Part shown: piece after piece, positions 1 through 7,591 of the stretch
Numbering within the stretch: the first letter of the stretch is position 1
Layout of the letters: every line of letters begins with the position of its first letter
Assembly: GCF_019422935.1 (NCBI RefSeq)
Contig: NZ_JAHZCJ010000008.1
Location: 1-64,000, forward strand
Direction: 5' to 3'
Source: Desulfovibrio sp.
GTDB lineage: Bacteria; Desulfobacterota; Desulfovibrionia; Desulfovibrionales; Desulfovibrionaceae
Length of the DNA: 64,000 bases
Translations under genes and position numbers: made by a program
The notes under the pieces: generated by a model
The model's input: the letters and a program-made list of their open reading frames with translations, nothing else
Told to the model about the DNA's origin: nothing
Databases searched by the model: none

Positions 1-59
1 AGTTGCCAGACCGCAAGTTGTTGTAACAAATCAAAAGGAGTTTTGCTGACATGCTACGG

Positions 60-86
60 AACCCCCCGCCTAGCGGGGGGGTTTCT
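60..86 (+). terminator. Intrinsic terminator at left edge
   Basis: A perfect 8-bp GC stem (62-69 with 73-80, loop of 3) is followed by a short T run. It probably ends a gene lying left of the window, because no plus-strand gene starts before it here. Confidence 0.6.
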
Positions 87-91
87 ACATA

Positions 92-127
92 CAAAAAAAA
101 ACGCCAGACCCCAAAGGCCTGGCGTTT
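92..127 (-). terminator. Intrinsic terminator, minus strand
   Basis: The stem 99-106/120-127 is perfect over 8 bp. Read on the minus strand it is followed by about ten T residues, so it is a strong terminator for the minus-strand rubrerythrin transcript, whose stop codon lies about 155 bases upstream of it. Confidence 0.7.
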
Positions 128-281
128 GTGGTCGACGCAGCTCGACTGAGATCAATAGATAATAATTAAGGTCGTTACGGGCAAAATACCATTCTATCCG
201 GCGCGTTTCTCTGGCGCACATTCCGTGCCGTCACCCGTGCTCATAAAAGGGCACGACAACTTCTCCCGGAACCCATGCCGC

Positions 282-857
282 CTAGAACGTGTAGTTGAGC
301 TCGGCAAAGTAGGCCTTGGGATGCGCACAGGCGGGGCACATCTCGGGAGCGTGGTCACCCTCCACAAGACAGCCGCAATTCAGACAACGCCATACCGTGG
401 GCTTGGTGCGCATGAACATGCGCCCTTCCTTGATATCCTTGGCAAGCGTAAGAAAACGCTTTTCATGGTAGGCCTCGGCAACGGCAATCTGGCGCATGAC
501 GGCAGCAACCTCAGAAAAACCTTCTTTGTCTGCCGTAGCCGCAAATTCAGGATACATGACGGTGTGCTCGTGGTTTTCACCACTGGCGGCTGCGATAAGG
601 TTGGCTTCGCTATCAGCGATGACCCCGGCAGGGTACGCCGCCGTGATTTCTACATCTCCGCCTTCAAGAAACTTGAACAGGCGCTTGGCGTGTTCTTTTT
701 CCTGCAAGGCAGTTTCTACAAAAATTTCCTGCACCAGCACAAAACCGTCATTCTTGGCCCGCCCGGCAAAGTAGTCATAGCGGTTACGCGCCTGAGATTC
801 ACCAGCAAAGGCTGTAAGAATATTTTTTTCCGTCTGGCTGCCTTTCAGCGATTTCAT
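282..857 (-). CDS. rbr: Rubrerythrin
   Basis: A 191-residue rubrerythrin, the non-heme iron peroxidase that reduces hydrogen peroxide in the cytoplasm of anaerobes using electrons from rubredoxin-type carriers. The N-terminal four-helix domain carries the diiron ligand motifs GESQARNRY and ETALQEKEH. The C-terminal rubredoxin-like domain has two knuckles, CLNCG and CPAC. Its length matches the family. The ATG at 857 follows a strong AAGGAG site. A sigma-70-like promoter with a palindrome in its spacer lies at 949-977, so it is probably transcribed alone and regulated by oxidative stress; that regulation is inference. It is the oxidative-stress partner of the peroxiredoxin further right. Confidence 0.96.
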   Translation of the reverse strand: MKSLKGSQTEKNILTAFAGESQARNRYDYFAGRAKNDGFVLVQEIFVETALQEKEHAKRLFKFLEGGDVEITAAYPAGVIADSEANLIAAASGENHEHTVMYPEFAATADKEGFSEVAAVMRQIAVAEAYHEKRFLTLAKDIKEGRMFMRTKPTVWRCLNCGCLVEGDHAPEMCPACAHPKAYFAELNYTF

Positions 858-909
858 AGCGTCTTCTCCTTGGAATGATTGGTGGCTGCGCGCCTATTGG
901 CGCAACGGC

Positions 910-937
910 AAAAAAGGGCATGAGCAAAAGTGCCCCT
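910..937 (-). terminator. Intrinsic terminator between the 974-1480 gene and rbr
   Basis: On the minus strand a hairpin (937-931 with 920-915) is followed by six T residues. It should end the upstream gene at 974-1480. It lies just downstream of the rbr promoter, so the rbr transcript would also carry this hairpin at its 5' end. Confidence 0.55.
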
Positions 938-948
938 CTTGTTGAACC

Positions 949-977
949 AGTCTAATCAGGAATCATTCCTATGTCAA
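949..977 (-). promoter_or_regulatory. Putative sigma-70 promoter and operator of rbr
   Basis: Read on the minus strand: TTGACA (977-972), a 17-bp spacer, then TAGACT (954-949). The spacer holds a perfect 13-bp palindrome, AGGAATCATTCCT on the plus strand at 958-970. A repressor bound there would block polymerase. PerR is a reasonable guess for a rubrerythrin gene but is unproven. Confidence 0.6.
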
Positions 978-1480
978 GCAGAAGTCGACTCTGCTTCGGC
1001 AAGCTGTGCTTCGAGAGCTGCAATCTGCGCCTCGAGCGACTGGATTTTACTTTCCACCGCCGTGCTGCTGCCGCTGCCAGCATGGCTGGCCAGGCTGGAA
1101 AGCTGGCTCTTCAGGGACTCAATCTGTTTTTTGATCTTCTCGGTAGGATCAGAAGAACTGCCGTTACCGCCACCGCCGCCAGCGCCACCGGCCTTGGTCG
1201 AACCTCCTCCACCGGCTTCGCCGGTTTCACCATCGGCAGTTTCGGCAGAGGTTTCGTCCTTGCTTTCCGCTGATTGCGAAGGCGTGGCCGTGGACGAACC
1301 CTTGTCGTACATGTGGATTTTTTCAGAAAAAAGCTTCTTGGCTTCATCAGAAATATCAACGGTGTCGCCTGAATCGGACGAATCACTGCGCGTGCGGATG
1401 GTATTCGACCCCAGACCAACCTTGTAAACAGCCTCTGCGCTGCTGGAACCCAACAGATTGCCAATCCCTGTTGTACTCAT
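974..1480 (-). CDS. Low-complexity coiled-coil protein of unknown function
   Basis: A 168-residue protein that I do not recognise. Near residues 42-52 it has DTVDISDEAKKLF, resembling short motifs seen in other Desulfovibrio proteins and loosely recalling the C-terminal helix region of FlgM-like proteins; this similarity is only suggestive. Residues about 65-110 are acidic and then very rich in Gly and Ser. Residues about 113-165 form heptad-like coiled coil (KIKKQIESLKSQL and QSLEAQIAALEAQL). There is no signal peptide or membrane segment. The gene is monocistronic, with a terminator directly after it. Codon periodicity supports a real gene; the function is unknown. Confidence 0.75.
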   Translation of the reverse strand: MSTTGIGNLLGSSSAEAVYKVGLGSNTIRTRSDSSDSGDTVDISDEAKKLFSEKIHMYDKGSSTATPSQSAESKDETSAETADGETGEAGGGGSTKAGGAGGGGGNGSSSDPTEKIKKQIESLKSQLSSLASHAGSGSSTAVESKIQSLEAQIAALEAQLAEAESTSA

Positions 1481-1681
1481 ATGACGCCCCCCGCAGTAAT
1501 CTTAGCTGCGAAATGCCGCATCATTTTTAATAGTGGCTCCCCCACAGAAACCCTGGGTGCGGCTGCCCAACGGGTTTGCACCCGGCAAAACCTGCCGGAT
1601 GCACCTTTCCGCAGGTAGTAGAGCAACAACCATGCCGCAGGCAGTCTTTACAGCCTTTACCTCCTATGGCAGCTTTGGCGT

Positions 1682-2731
1682 ATGCCTGCCCGCAAAGTCC
1701 CTGCCGCCCCTCTGCACGATCTGCCTGCCACGGTAGAATTTCCCCTGACCGACGGCACGCGCCTAACGGCGTCGGTGCGCCTCTCAACCCGTGCCCGCAG
1801 GGCAAAACTGTCGCTTACGCCTCGAGGCGGCCTTGTGCTGACTATCCCGCTGAGCATGGGACCAGCACAGCTTCAATCAAGCTTGCCGCTCTTCTTGCCC
1901 TGGCTGGAGCGCGCCCGCGCAACCCTGTTGCGCAGGGTTCCCGCCCCCCAGTTGCCGCCCAGTATCACCCTGCCGCTCACGGGCGAATTTTTTGCCGTTG
2001 TACCCGGTGGCGATATGGCGGCAGGCCGCAAAGCCGCCACGGCGCAAACCGGCAAAACCGCCACAGTGCAGGTTGCCAACGGCGCACGGCGTTTGCTGTT
2101 GGTGGAAAGCGCGGATCAGGTGCGCCTGTACGGCGCCGTAGATGACATATCCTTATGCGCGCAGGCCCTGCGCCAGTGGTGCCGCAAAAAAGCAGCCCGC
2201 CTGCTGCCGCCGTATCTGGAACAGCTTGCGACAACGGAAGGATTTGCCCTTGCGGGTGTGAGCGTGCGGGACCAGAGCGGACGCTGGGGCAGTTGCTCCC
2301 GTCTGCGCAGGGGGCACACCCCTCAGCCCGGAGCGCAGCGGTCAAAACTGCCGCAAGGGGCTTTTGGCCGCACCAGATCGCTGGAACAGCTCACCACGCG
2401 CATCCGCAACTTTTTTTCCACTCCGCCCATGCCCGTTACATATGACGCGGCCCCCTCCTTTGCCCAAGGCGGCTCACCCCTCGCGCCTGCATGCCCCGAG
2501 GGGCGCATCAGCCTCAACTGGCGCGCTCTGCTTCTGCCTGCCCCGCTGCTGGAGCACTTGTGCTGGCATGAGCTGTGCCACTTGCGCCATATGGATCATT
2601 CCCCGGCCTACCGGGAGGAGCTTGCCCGCTTTTCGCCCCAATGGCCCGCGCATGAAAAGGCGCTCAATGCCGCATGGCGGGGCTTGCCCTGGTGGGCACT
2701 GCCCGGCGAAGACGCCTCCCCCATCCGCTGA
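1682..2731 (+). CDS. YgjP-like (DUF45) zinc metallopeptidase with an internal insertion
   Basis: A 349-residue protein of the YgjP/DUF45 family, distantly related to WSS1/SprT-type metalloproteases. The zinc site is HELCH at 296-300 with a third His in HMDHS near 306. The family motif RWGSCS is at 201-206, but its usual continuation (GRISLNWR, 274-281) comes only after about 67 extra residues rich in Pro, Arg and Ser. Family members are normally about 230-250 residues, so this copy is long. The N-terminal half has the usual LSTRARRAKLSLTPRGGL strand region. The start codon lacks a strong ribosome binding site, so the exact N-terminus is uncertain. The physiological substrate is not known for this family. 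Confidence 0.8.
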   Translation: MPARKVPAAPLHDLPATVEFPLTDGTRLTASVRLSTRARRAKLSLTPRGGLVLTIPLSMGPAQLQSSLPLFLPWLERARATLLRRVPAPQLPPSITLPLTGEFFAVVPGGDMAAGRKAATAQTGKTATVQVANGARRLLLVESADQVRLYGAVDDISLCAQALRQWCRKKAARLLPPYLEQLATTEGFALAGVSVRDQSGRWGSCSRLRRGHTPQPGAQRSKLPQGAFGRTRSLEQLTTRIRNFFSTPPMPVTYDAAPSFAQGGSPLAPACPEGRISLNWRALLLPAPLLEHLCWHELCHLRHMDHSPAYREELARFSPQWPAHEKALNAAWRGLPWWALPGEDASPIR

Positions 2732-3089
2732 TTTTCCCCAAGCCTCGCCCCGCGCACAAGCCATGTGCAATCCTGCCGACAGACTGACCATCTTACCCGC
2801 CCATTTCGCCAGATATTGCGCCAGCCGCCACTGCGCAATCGTTGCATTACATAAAGAATATTCAAAGATTGCTGCAAGATTACGCCAGAGCATTGCACAA
2901 ATCCTCGCCTAAAATGTACAATTTTCAGTGAACCCCGGCTAAACACAAATGGACAAAGTTTATACTTTGAGCGATAAAAGACAAACAGATAGATAGGCAT
3001 TCAATCTGCACAGCACAGCTTCATCATGCGCAGGCATTCCCTGCTGCGCACACCCTCTACTTGCCGCTGTAATGGTAAGGAGCGCGCCA
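2732..3089 (+). other. Intergenic region upstream of the decarboxylase
   Basis: This AT-richer stretch probably carries the promoter of the decarboxylase-antiporter unit; TTTATACTTTG and GATAAAA elements occur near 2955-2978, but no clean -35/-10 pair can be chosen. An AAGGAG ribosome binding site is at 3077-3082. No gene is seen. Confidence 0.4.
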
Positions 3090-3584
3090 ATGCCCATAGA
3101 CAAGCATGAATGGCCTGTATTGATTGTTTCTGGTGAATTTGATGCGGCAACAGATGAAGGTTGCAGACTGCGCGAGCTGAAGAAACAGCTTGTGGAAAAC
3201 AAAGGCTGCTCTGTTCTCATATCCCTGCGATATGAAGACGCAATAAATATTTTTGCATCCCGCGCAGACCTTGGAACTGTCATAATAGACTGGGACATAC
3301 AGTGCGAAGACCCCGGCGAGCAGGCAACGGCAGCAGAGTTGCTTGAGGGCATCCGTCAGCGCAACAAAACCATCCCGGTCGTGCTGCTCACTGACCATTC
3401 CGAGCTGGAAAATCTGCCCACGGATGTTCTTTCCAAAGTGGACGACTGCATCTGGAAGATAACAGATACCGTGGATTTTCTGGCCGGACGCATTGAAGTG
3501 CTGGTCAGCGATTACCTGCAAACGGTGTATCCGGCCTTTTTCGGCGGCATGGCCCGCTACGCCAATGAATACAAATACGCTTAG
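3090..3584 (+). CDS. Orn/Lys/Arg decarboxylase, N-terminal part (ends at in-frame TAG)
   Basis: The N-terminal, response-regulator-like wing domain of a fold-III PLP-dependent Orn/Lys/Arg decarboxylase. The ATG at 3090 is preferred over that at 3072 because AAGGAG sits 8 bases before it. Translation runs to ...NEYKYA and meets TAG at 3582-3584, exactly where the family has a conserved Trp (A-W-H-T-P-G-H). The same frame continues with HTPGHMGGEG into the catalytic domain. This is therefore one gene of about 766 codons interrupted by a single nonsense codon, most simply TGG changed to TAG. Without readthrough this fragment alone cannot be active. A sequencing error, a recent inactivation or amber suppression are the alternatives. 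Confidence 0.85.
   Translation: MPIDKHEWPVLIVSGEFDAATDEGCRLRELKKQLVENKGCSVLISLRYEDAINIFASRADLGTVIIDWDIQCEDPGEQATAAELLEGIRQRNKTIPVVLLTDHSELENLPTDVLSKVDDCIWKITDTVDFLAGRIEVLVSDYLQTVYPAFFGGMARYANEYKYA
3582..3584 (+). other. In-frame amber codon inside the decarboxylase gene
   Basis: TAG occurs in the frame shared by both halves and replaces the Trp codon of the conserved AWHTPGH motif. No frameshift is needed to join the two halves. Confidence 0.9.
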
Positions 3585-3599
3585 CACACGCCCGGCCAC

Positions 3600-5390
3600 A
3601 TGGGCGGCGAGGGTTTTCTCAAAAGCCCCGCAGGCGTGGCCATGCACAAGTTTTTTGGCGAAAACGTCTTTCGCGCCGACCTTTCCATTTCCGTGCCCGA
3701 GCTTGGCTCCCTGCTTGACCACAACGGCCCGGTTGGCGATGCGGAAGAAAATTCCGCCAGAGTCTTTGGGGCGGACATAACTTTTTATGTGCTCAACGGC
3801 ACCTCCAACGTCAACCAGATCATCTGGCGCAGTCAGGTACTGCGCGACGACATAGCCTTTGTTGACCGCAACTGTCACAAATCCCTCAACTACGCCATGG
3901 TCATTACCGAGGCCTACCCCGTGTATATGACGCCACGGCGCAACCGGCGCGGCATCATCGGGCCGTGCAGGCTTTCGGAATTTTCAGAAAAAAGCATCCA
4001 CAAAAAAATCGCCGCCAACAAACTGATTCCTGACGAGCTGAAAAGCAGCCGGGTCAAGATGTCCGCCCTCACCAATTCCACCTATGACGGGCTGTGCTAC
4101 AACGTAACCAACATCAAGAAGCAGCTTCGCAAGAGCGTGGATAACCTGCACTTTGACGAGGCATGGTACGCCTACGCCCGTTTCAGCCCCATGTATGAGA
4201 ACCACTATGGCATGACGGATGCCGACAATGTGGCCGATCATCCGCCCATTTTCTGTTCACAGTCCACCCACAAGCTGCTCACGGCCTTTTCACAGGCCTC
4301 CATGCTGCACGTAAAGCACGGCACGCATGTACGGATCAACCGCGATGAACTCAATGAATCCTATATGATGCACGGCTCCACATCGCCGCAATACAACATG
4401 ATCGCTTCACTTGATGTGGCCACCAAGATGATGGACGACGACGGCGAGGTGCTGCTGCACGACACCATTGCCGAGGCCGTTCGCATCCGCCGCAAGATCA
4501 CCCTCATGGAGCGGGAAATGACCGCCAGGGGCGACTGGTTCTTCAGCATGTGGCAGCCCAGAAGGGTTCCTTACCAGAAGGGCATGCATGACTTCCTGGA
4601 AGTGCCCGCCGAATATCTGGCAGAAAGCCAGCTCCCCTGGGTACTGGACAGCGCCAACAACTGGCACGGCTTTGACGATATTGAGCCGGATTACGTCATG
4701 CTTGACCCCATCAAGCTGACCTTCATCACGCCCGGCCTTGCGGAAGACGGCACAATGGCGGATACGGGCATTCCTGCTGCCATTGTCACCAACTACCTGA
4801 TCCGGCACCGCGTGGTGTGCGAAAAAACCGACTATTATTCCTTTTTGCTGCTCAACTCCATCGGCACCACCAAGGCCAAGGAAGGGGCGCTCATCTCGGG
4901 CCTGCTCAAATTCAAACAGCTCTATGACGCCAATGCCCCGCTGAGCGTTGCCCTGCCTGATCTCTACGCCGCTTTTCCTGAAACATACAAGGGCGTTGGC
5001 CTCAGAGATCACAGCAACGCCATCCACAGGCACTTCCGCGAGCACAAGCTGCTGGACAAGATGCAGGCAGCCTTTCAGGGCATCCCCGATCAGGTCATGC
5101 GGCCTGCGGAGGCCTACCATGAAGTGGTGCGCCACAATGTGGAATATGTGGAACTGGCCGACCTGCGCGGGCGCGTTCCGGCTGTCATGATTGTGCCCTA
5201 TCCGCCAGGCATTCCCGTCATGATGGGCGGCGAAATCATGAACGAGATTGCGGAACCCATATTTGCCTATCTTGAGGCGCGCCAGAACTTTGAAAATGCC
5301 TTTCCCGGTTATGAAAGCGACATCCACGGCGTAGAACGCATAGAACGCGACGGCAAAAAATACTTCAGTGTATTGTGCGTAAAAAAGTAA
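3600..5390 (+). CDS. Orn/Lys/Arg decarboxylase, catalytic part
   Basis: This holds the PLP-binding large domain and C-terminal domain of an inducible basic amino acid decarboxylase, the cytoplasmic enzyme that consumes a proton while making cadaverine, agmatine or putrescine. The PLP-binding lysine is in SQSTHK (K at about residue 225 of this part, bases 4272-4274). Other family blocks include RNCHKSLN, LHFDEAWYAYARF and PYPPGIP. The ATG at 3600 is only the first Met after the amber codon and has no ribosome binding site, so independent translation is unlikely. The downstream CadB-like antiporter suggests lysine as substrate, though several blocks resemble AdiA; substrate is unresolved. Confidence 0.85.
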   Translation: MGGEGFLKSPAGVAMHKFFGENVFRADLSISVPELGSLLDHNGPVGDAEENSARVFGADITFYVLNGTSNVNQIIWRSQVLRDDIAFVDRNCHKSLNYAMVITEAYPVYMTPRRNRRGIIGPCRLSEFSEKSIHKKIAANKLIPDELKSSRVKMSALTNSTYDGLCYNVTNIKKQLRKSVDNLHFDEAWYAYARFSPMYENHYGMTDADNVADHPPIFCSQSTHKLLTAFSQASMLHVKHGTHVRINRDELNESYMMHGSTSPQYNMIASLDVATKMMDDDGEVLLHDTIAEAVRIRRKITLMEREMTARGDWFFSMWQPRRVPYQKGMHDFLEVPAEYLAESQLPWVLDSANNWHGFDDIEPDYVMLDPIKLTFITPGLAEDGTMADTGIPAAIVTNYLIRHRVVCEKTDYYSFLLLNSIGTTKAKEGALISGLLKFKQLYDANAPLSVALPDLYAAFPETYKGVGLRDHSNAIHRHFREHKLLDKMQAAFQGIPDQVMRPAEAYHEVVRHNVEYVELADLRGRVPAVMIVPYPPGIPVMMGGEIMNEIAEPIFAYLEARQNFENAFPGYESDIHGVERIERDGKKYFSVLCVKK

Positions 5391-5414
5391 CTACGCCCGC
5401 TGATTTTTGCCCCG

Positions 5415-5435
5415 AAACGCCGGGGAGCGTTTTTT
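5415..5435 (+). terminator. Small hairpin with T run between decarboxylase and antiporter
   Basis: The perfect 6-bp stem AAACGC/GCGTTT with a 6-base loop runs into a T run. It may be a weak terminator that lowers antiporter expression relative to the decarboxylase. Confidence 0.4.
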
Positions 5436-5460
5436 AACCGCAGCAAAAAGGACAACAGCC

Positions 5461-6783
5461 ATGACCACGCCCGGCACAAAGAAACTTGGCCTTTTCGCCT
5501 GCACCACTGTGGTGGCGGGCAATATGATGGGGTCTGGCATTGCTCTTTTGCCCGCCAACCTTGCGGGCATCGGCAGTATATCGGTCATTGGCTGGCTGGT
5601 GGCCATTCTGGGAGCCATGGGCCTGGCCTATGTGTTTGCCCGTCTGGGCATGGAAGACCCGCAGGAGGGCGGCCCCCTTGCCTATGCCAACGAGATCGGG
5701 CCGGAGCTGGGCTATCAGACGGGCCTGCTCTATTACCACGCCAACTGGATAGGCAATCTGGCCGTAGCCATAACTGGCGTGGATTATCTTTCGGTATTCT
5801 TTCCCGCGCTGGAGCATCCCCTGTGGGCAGGCTTCGCATCGCTGGCCCTCATCTGGATATTCACAGGCGTGAACATTCTGGGCGCGGCCTGGATAGGCAG
5901 GCTTGTTTCCATTGGAGTCGTCCTGCTGCTGATCCCCGTATTTATTACGGGCACTGTGGGCTGGCTGTATTTTGACCCTGCGGTGTTTTCCGCCAACTGG
6001 CTCGCCGGGGGCAAACCTGCGGGCAGCTCCGTCATGAGCGCCGTTGTGCTCTGCATCTGGAGCTTTATAGGAATTGAAAGCGCCTCGGTGAATACTGCGG
6101 TAGTAGAAAACCCCAAGCGCAACATTCCGCTTTCCACCCTCATTGGCACTGCTCTGGCCGGGCTTGTGTACATACTTTCCTGCACGGCCATATCGGGCAT
6201 GTTTCCCGCAAAGCAGATGGCGGAATCCGGCGCGCCCTTTTCGCTGGCAATGGGGCATATCTGCGCAGGGCTGCCCCTGGCCCACCTGGTGCCGGACATG
6301 GTTTCGGCAGTGACCGCATTTGCCTGCCTGGCCTCACTGGGATCATGGATAATGCTTGTTTCCAACGCTGGCTGCCGCGCCGCGCAGGACGGCACCCTGC
6401 CGCCCATCTTTGGCAGAAAAAACGCCAAGGGTCAGCCCGTGGCAGGGCTGATTCTTTCAGCCTGCATGATGAGCGCCATGCTGCTTTTGATGATGATTGT
6501 CAGCCGCTCCGGCGACACTCAGGATTTGTTCAACAGCATTACCAGCGTGGCAGTGCTGCTGACGCTCCCGGCCTATTATTACTCTGCTCTGGCGCTGCTC
6601 AAGAGGTATGGCCTGCGCAACCGGGCCGCATGGCTCAAGGTTGCGGCATCGCTCGGCGCTTGCATGTTCTGCCTCATCGCCTTTTCCGGTGCAGAAAAAA
6701 GCGCCCTGTCCGGAGCTGTCATCGTCATGCTGGGCGCGTTCATTTTCTATGTGGGCAAACCGCGCCCCGCCCGTCAGGGATAA
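5461..6783 (+). CDS. cadB: CadB-type amino acid/polyamine antiporter (APC family)
   Basis: A 440-residue inner-membrane antiporter of the APC superfamily with about 12 hydrophobic segments. By recall of the E. coli proteins, its N-terminus (KKLGLFACTTVVAGNMMGSG, then GIALLPANLA and LLYYHANWIGNLA) matches CadB more closely than AdiC or PotE. IESASVN followed by NPKRNIPLST is the conserved mid-region. It should exchange external lysine for internal cadaverine and so export the decarboxylase product during acid stress. The ATG at 5461 with an AAGGA site is preferred to an upstream TTG. It lies 70 bases after the decarboxylase, in the same direction. If the decarboxylase is dead, the exchanger loses its partner. 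Confidence 0.88.
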   Translation: MTTPGTKKLGLFACTTVVAGNMMGSGIALLPANLAGIGSISVIGWLVAILGAMGLAYVFARLGMEDPQEGGPLAYANEIGPELGYQTGLLYYHANWIGNLAVAITGVDYLSVFFPALEHPLWAGFASLALIWIFTGVNILGAAWIGRLVSIGVVLLLIPVFITGTVGWLYFDPAVFSANWLAGGKPAGSSVMSAVVLCIWSFIGIESASVNTAVVENPKRNIPLSTLIGTALAGLVYILSCTAISGMFPAKQMAESGAPFSLAMGHICAGLPLAHLVPDMVSAVTAFACLASLGSWIMLVSNAGCRAAQDGTLPPIFGRKNAKGQPVAGLILSACMMSAMLLLMMIVSRSGDTQDLFNSITSVAVLLTLPAYYYSALALLKRYGLRNRAAWLKVAASLGACMFCLIAFSGAEKSALSGAVIVMLGAFIFYVGKPRPARQG

Positions 6784-6795
6784 CAAGCAAACAAA

Positions 6796-6827
6796 AACGG
6801 CCTTCTCCAGTTCAGGGGAAGGCCGTA
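6796..6827 (-). terminator. Terminator, mainly for ktrA on the minus strand
   Basis: The perfect 9-bp stem 6797-6805/6818-6826 is followed on the minus strand by TTTTTGTTT. It separates the convergent cadB and ktrA genes and may also end cadB. Confidence 0.65.
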
Positions 6828-6889
6828 CTGTTTGTGCATCCGGCAATCTGGTCAGCTCAGGGATAAATCCTGGGCCCGGTTTGACGGGC

Positions 6890-7549
6890 TCAGGGTTTCA
6901 GTTGGCGCATGGAATCGGCCTTTCCCGCCACAACCAGCGAATCACCCTTGTGCAAAACCGTTGTTGCGGGCGGCACAAAAACAAAGGCGTTTTTTCCCGC
7001 CGGACGAATACCCATGACCATAACATTGAACTGCTGTATAAGGTTCAATTCTATCAGTGTTTTACCGTCCCACGCATCCACGCGCAGTTCCTGAATGGCA
7101 ATGCCGCCGTACTTGGGGATAAGGTCGAGCATGCCGGGGTGGGTCAACTGGTGGGCCGCCATGACGGCAGCCTCGGTTTCCGGCACCATGGCACGGGTAA
7201 CGTGCAGGCGTTGCAGAATTTTTTTGTGTTCTTCGTTGGAAGCTTTGACCCATATCTTGGGGCCGTTCAGCTCCTGCACGTTGAGGGTGATGCTCAGCGA
7301 CTGTTCCACGCTTTCCCCAACGCTGATCACAACCCAATCCAGATCCTGCACGTGCAGCGACCGCAGTACGGCAATATTGGTGGCATCGGCCTTGTATACG
7401 GTATCCAGCGCTTCTTCCGCCCTTTGCACCCTGGCCTCGGACATATCAATGCCAAGCACGGTATGCCCCAGCGATACCAGAGTGGAGGCCATGCGCAGGC
7501 CAAATTTGCCAAGGCCGATAACGCCGATTTCCAGTTTCTTTTCCGCCAT
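6890..7549 (-). CDS. ktrA: KtrA-type potassium channel regulatory subunit
   Basis: A 219-residue cytoplasmic RCK protein that gates the membrane partner encoded just upstream in the operon. The N-terminal RCK_N Rossmann domain opens with GVIGLGKFGLRMA and binds NAD(H) or adenine nucleotides. The C-terminal RCK_C domain begins near IAIQELRVDAWDGKTL. A single RCK unit of about 220 residues is the Ktr layout, not the duplicated 450-residue TrkA. The ATG at 7549 has a GAGAGG site; an upstream TTG is less likely. It is co-transcribed with the KtrB gene, about 42 bases downstream of it. Confidence 0.88.
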   Translation of the reverse strand: MAEKKLEIGVIGLGKFGLRMASTLVSLGHTVLGIDMSEARVQRAEEALDTVYKADATNIAVLRSLHVQDLDWVVISVGESVEQSLSITLNVQELNGPKIWVKASNEEHKKILQRLHVTRAMVPETEAAVMAAHQLTHPGMLDLIPKYGGIAIQELRVDAWDGKTLIELNLIQQFNVMVMGIRPAGKNAFVFVPPATTVLHKGDSLVVAGKADSMRQLKP

Positions 7550-7591
7550 AAATACCTCTCTGACCGTCAGACCACGACCGGGCAAGCCCGC

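Larger units (their letters stand above)
1..281. other. Edge intergenic region
   Basis: This stretch holds the two terminators described separately. Bases 128-281 show no convincing gene. The first 50 bases could be the end of a gene outside the window, but no reading frame can be chosen with confidence. Confidence 0.4.

Noticed and set aside
51..146. Tiny open frame after an AAGGAG sequence at the left edge
   Set aside because: It would run straight through two terminator hairpins; the match to a ribosome binding site is most likely chance or belongs to a neighbour outside the window.
3582..3584. Pyrrolysine at the decarboxylase TAG
   Set aside because: The replaced residue is a conserved Trp in a motif, not a site where pyrrolysine is known. 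A nonsense change is simpler. It is kept only as something a genome search for pylT/pylS could exclude.
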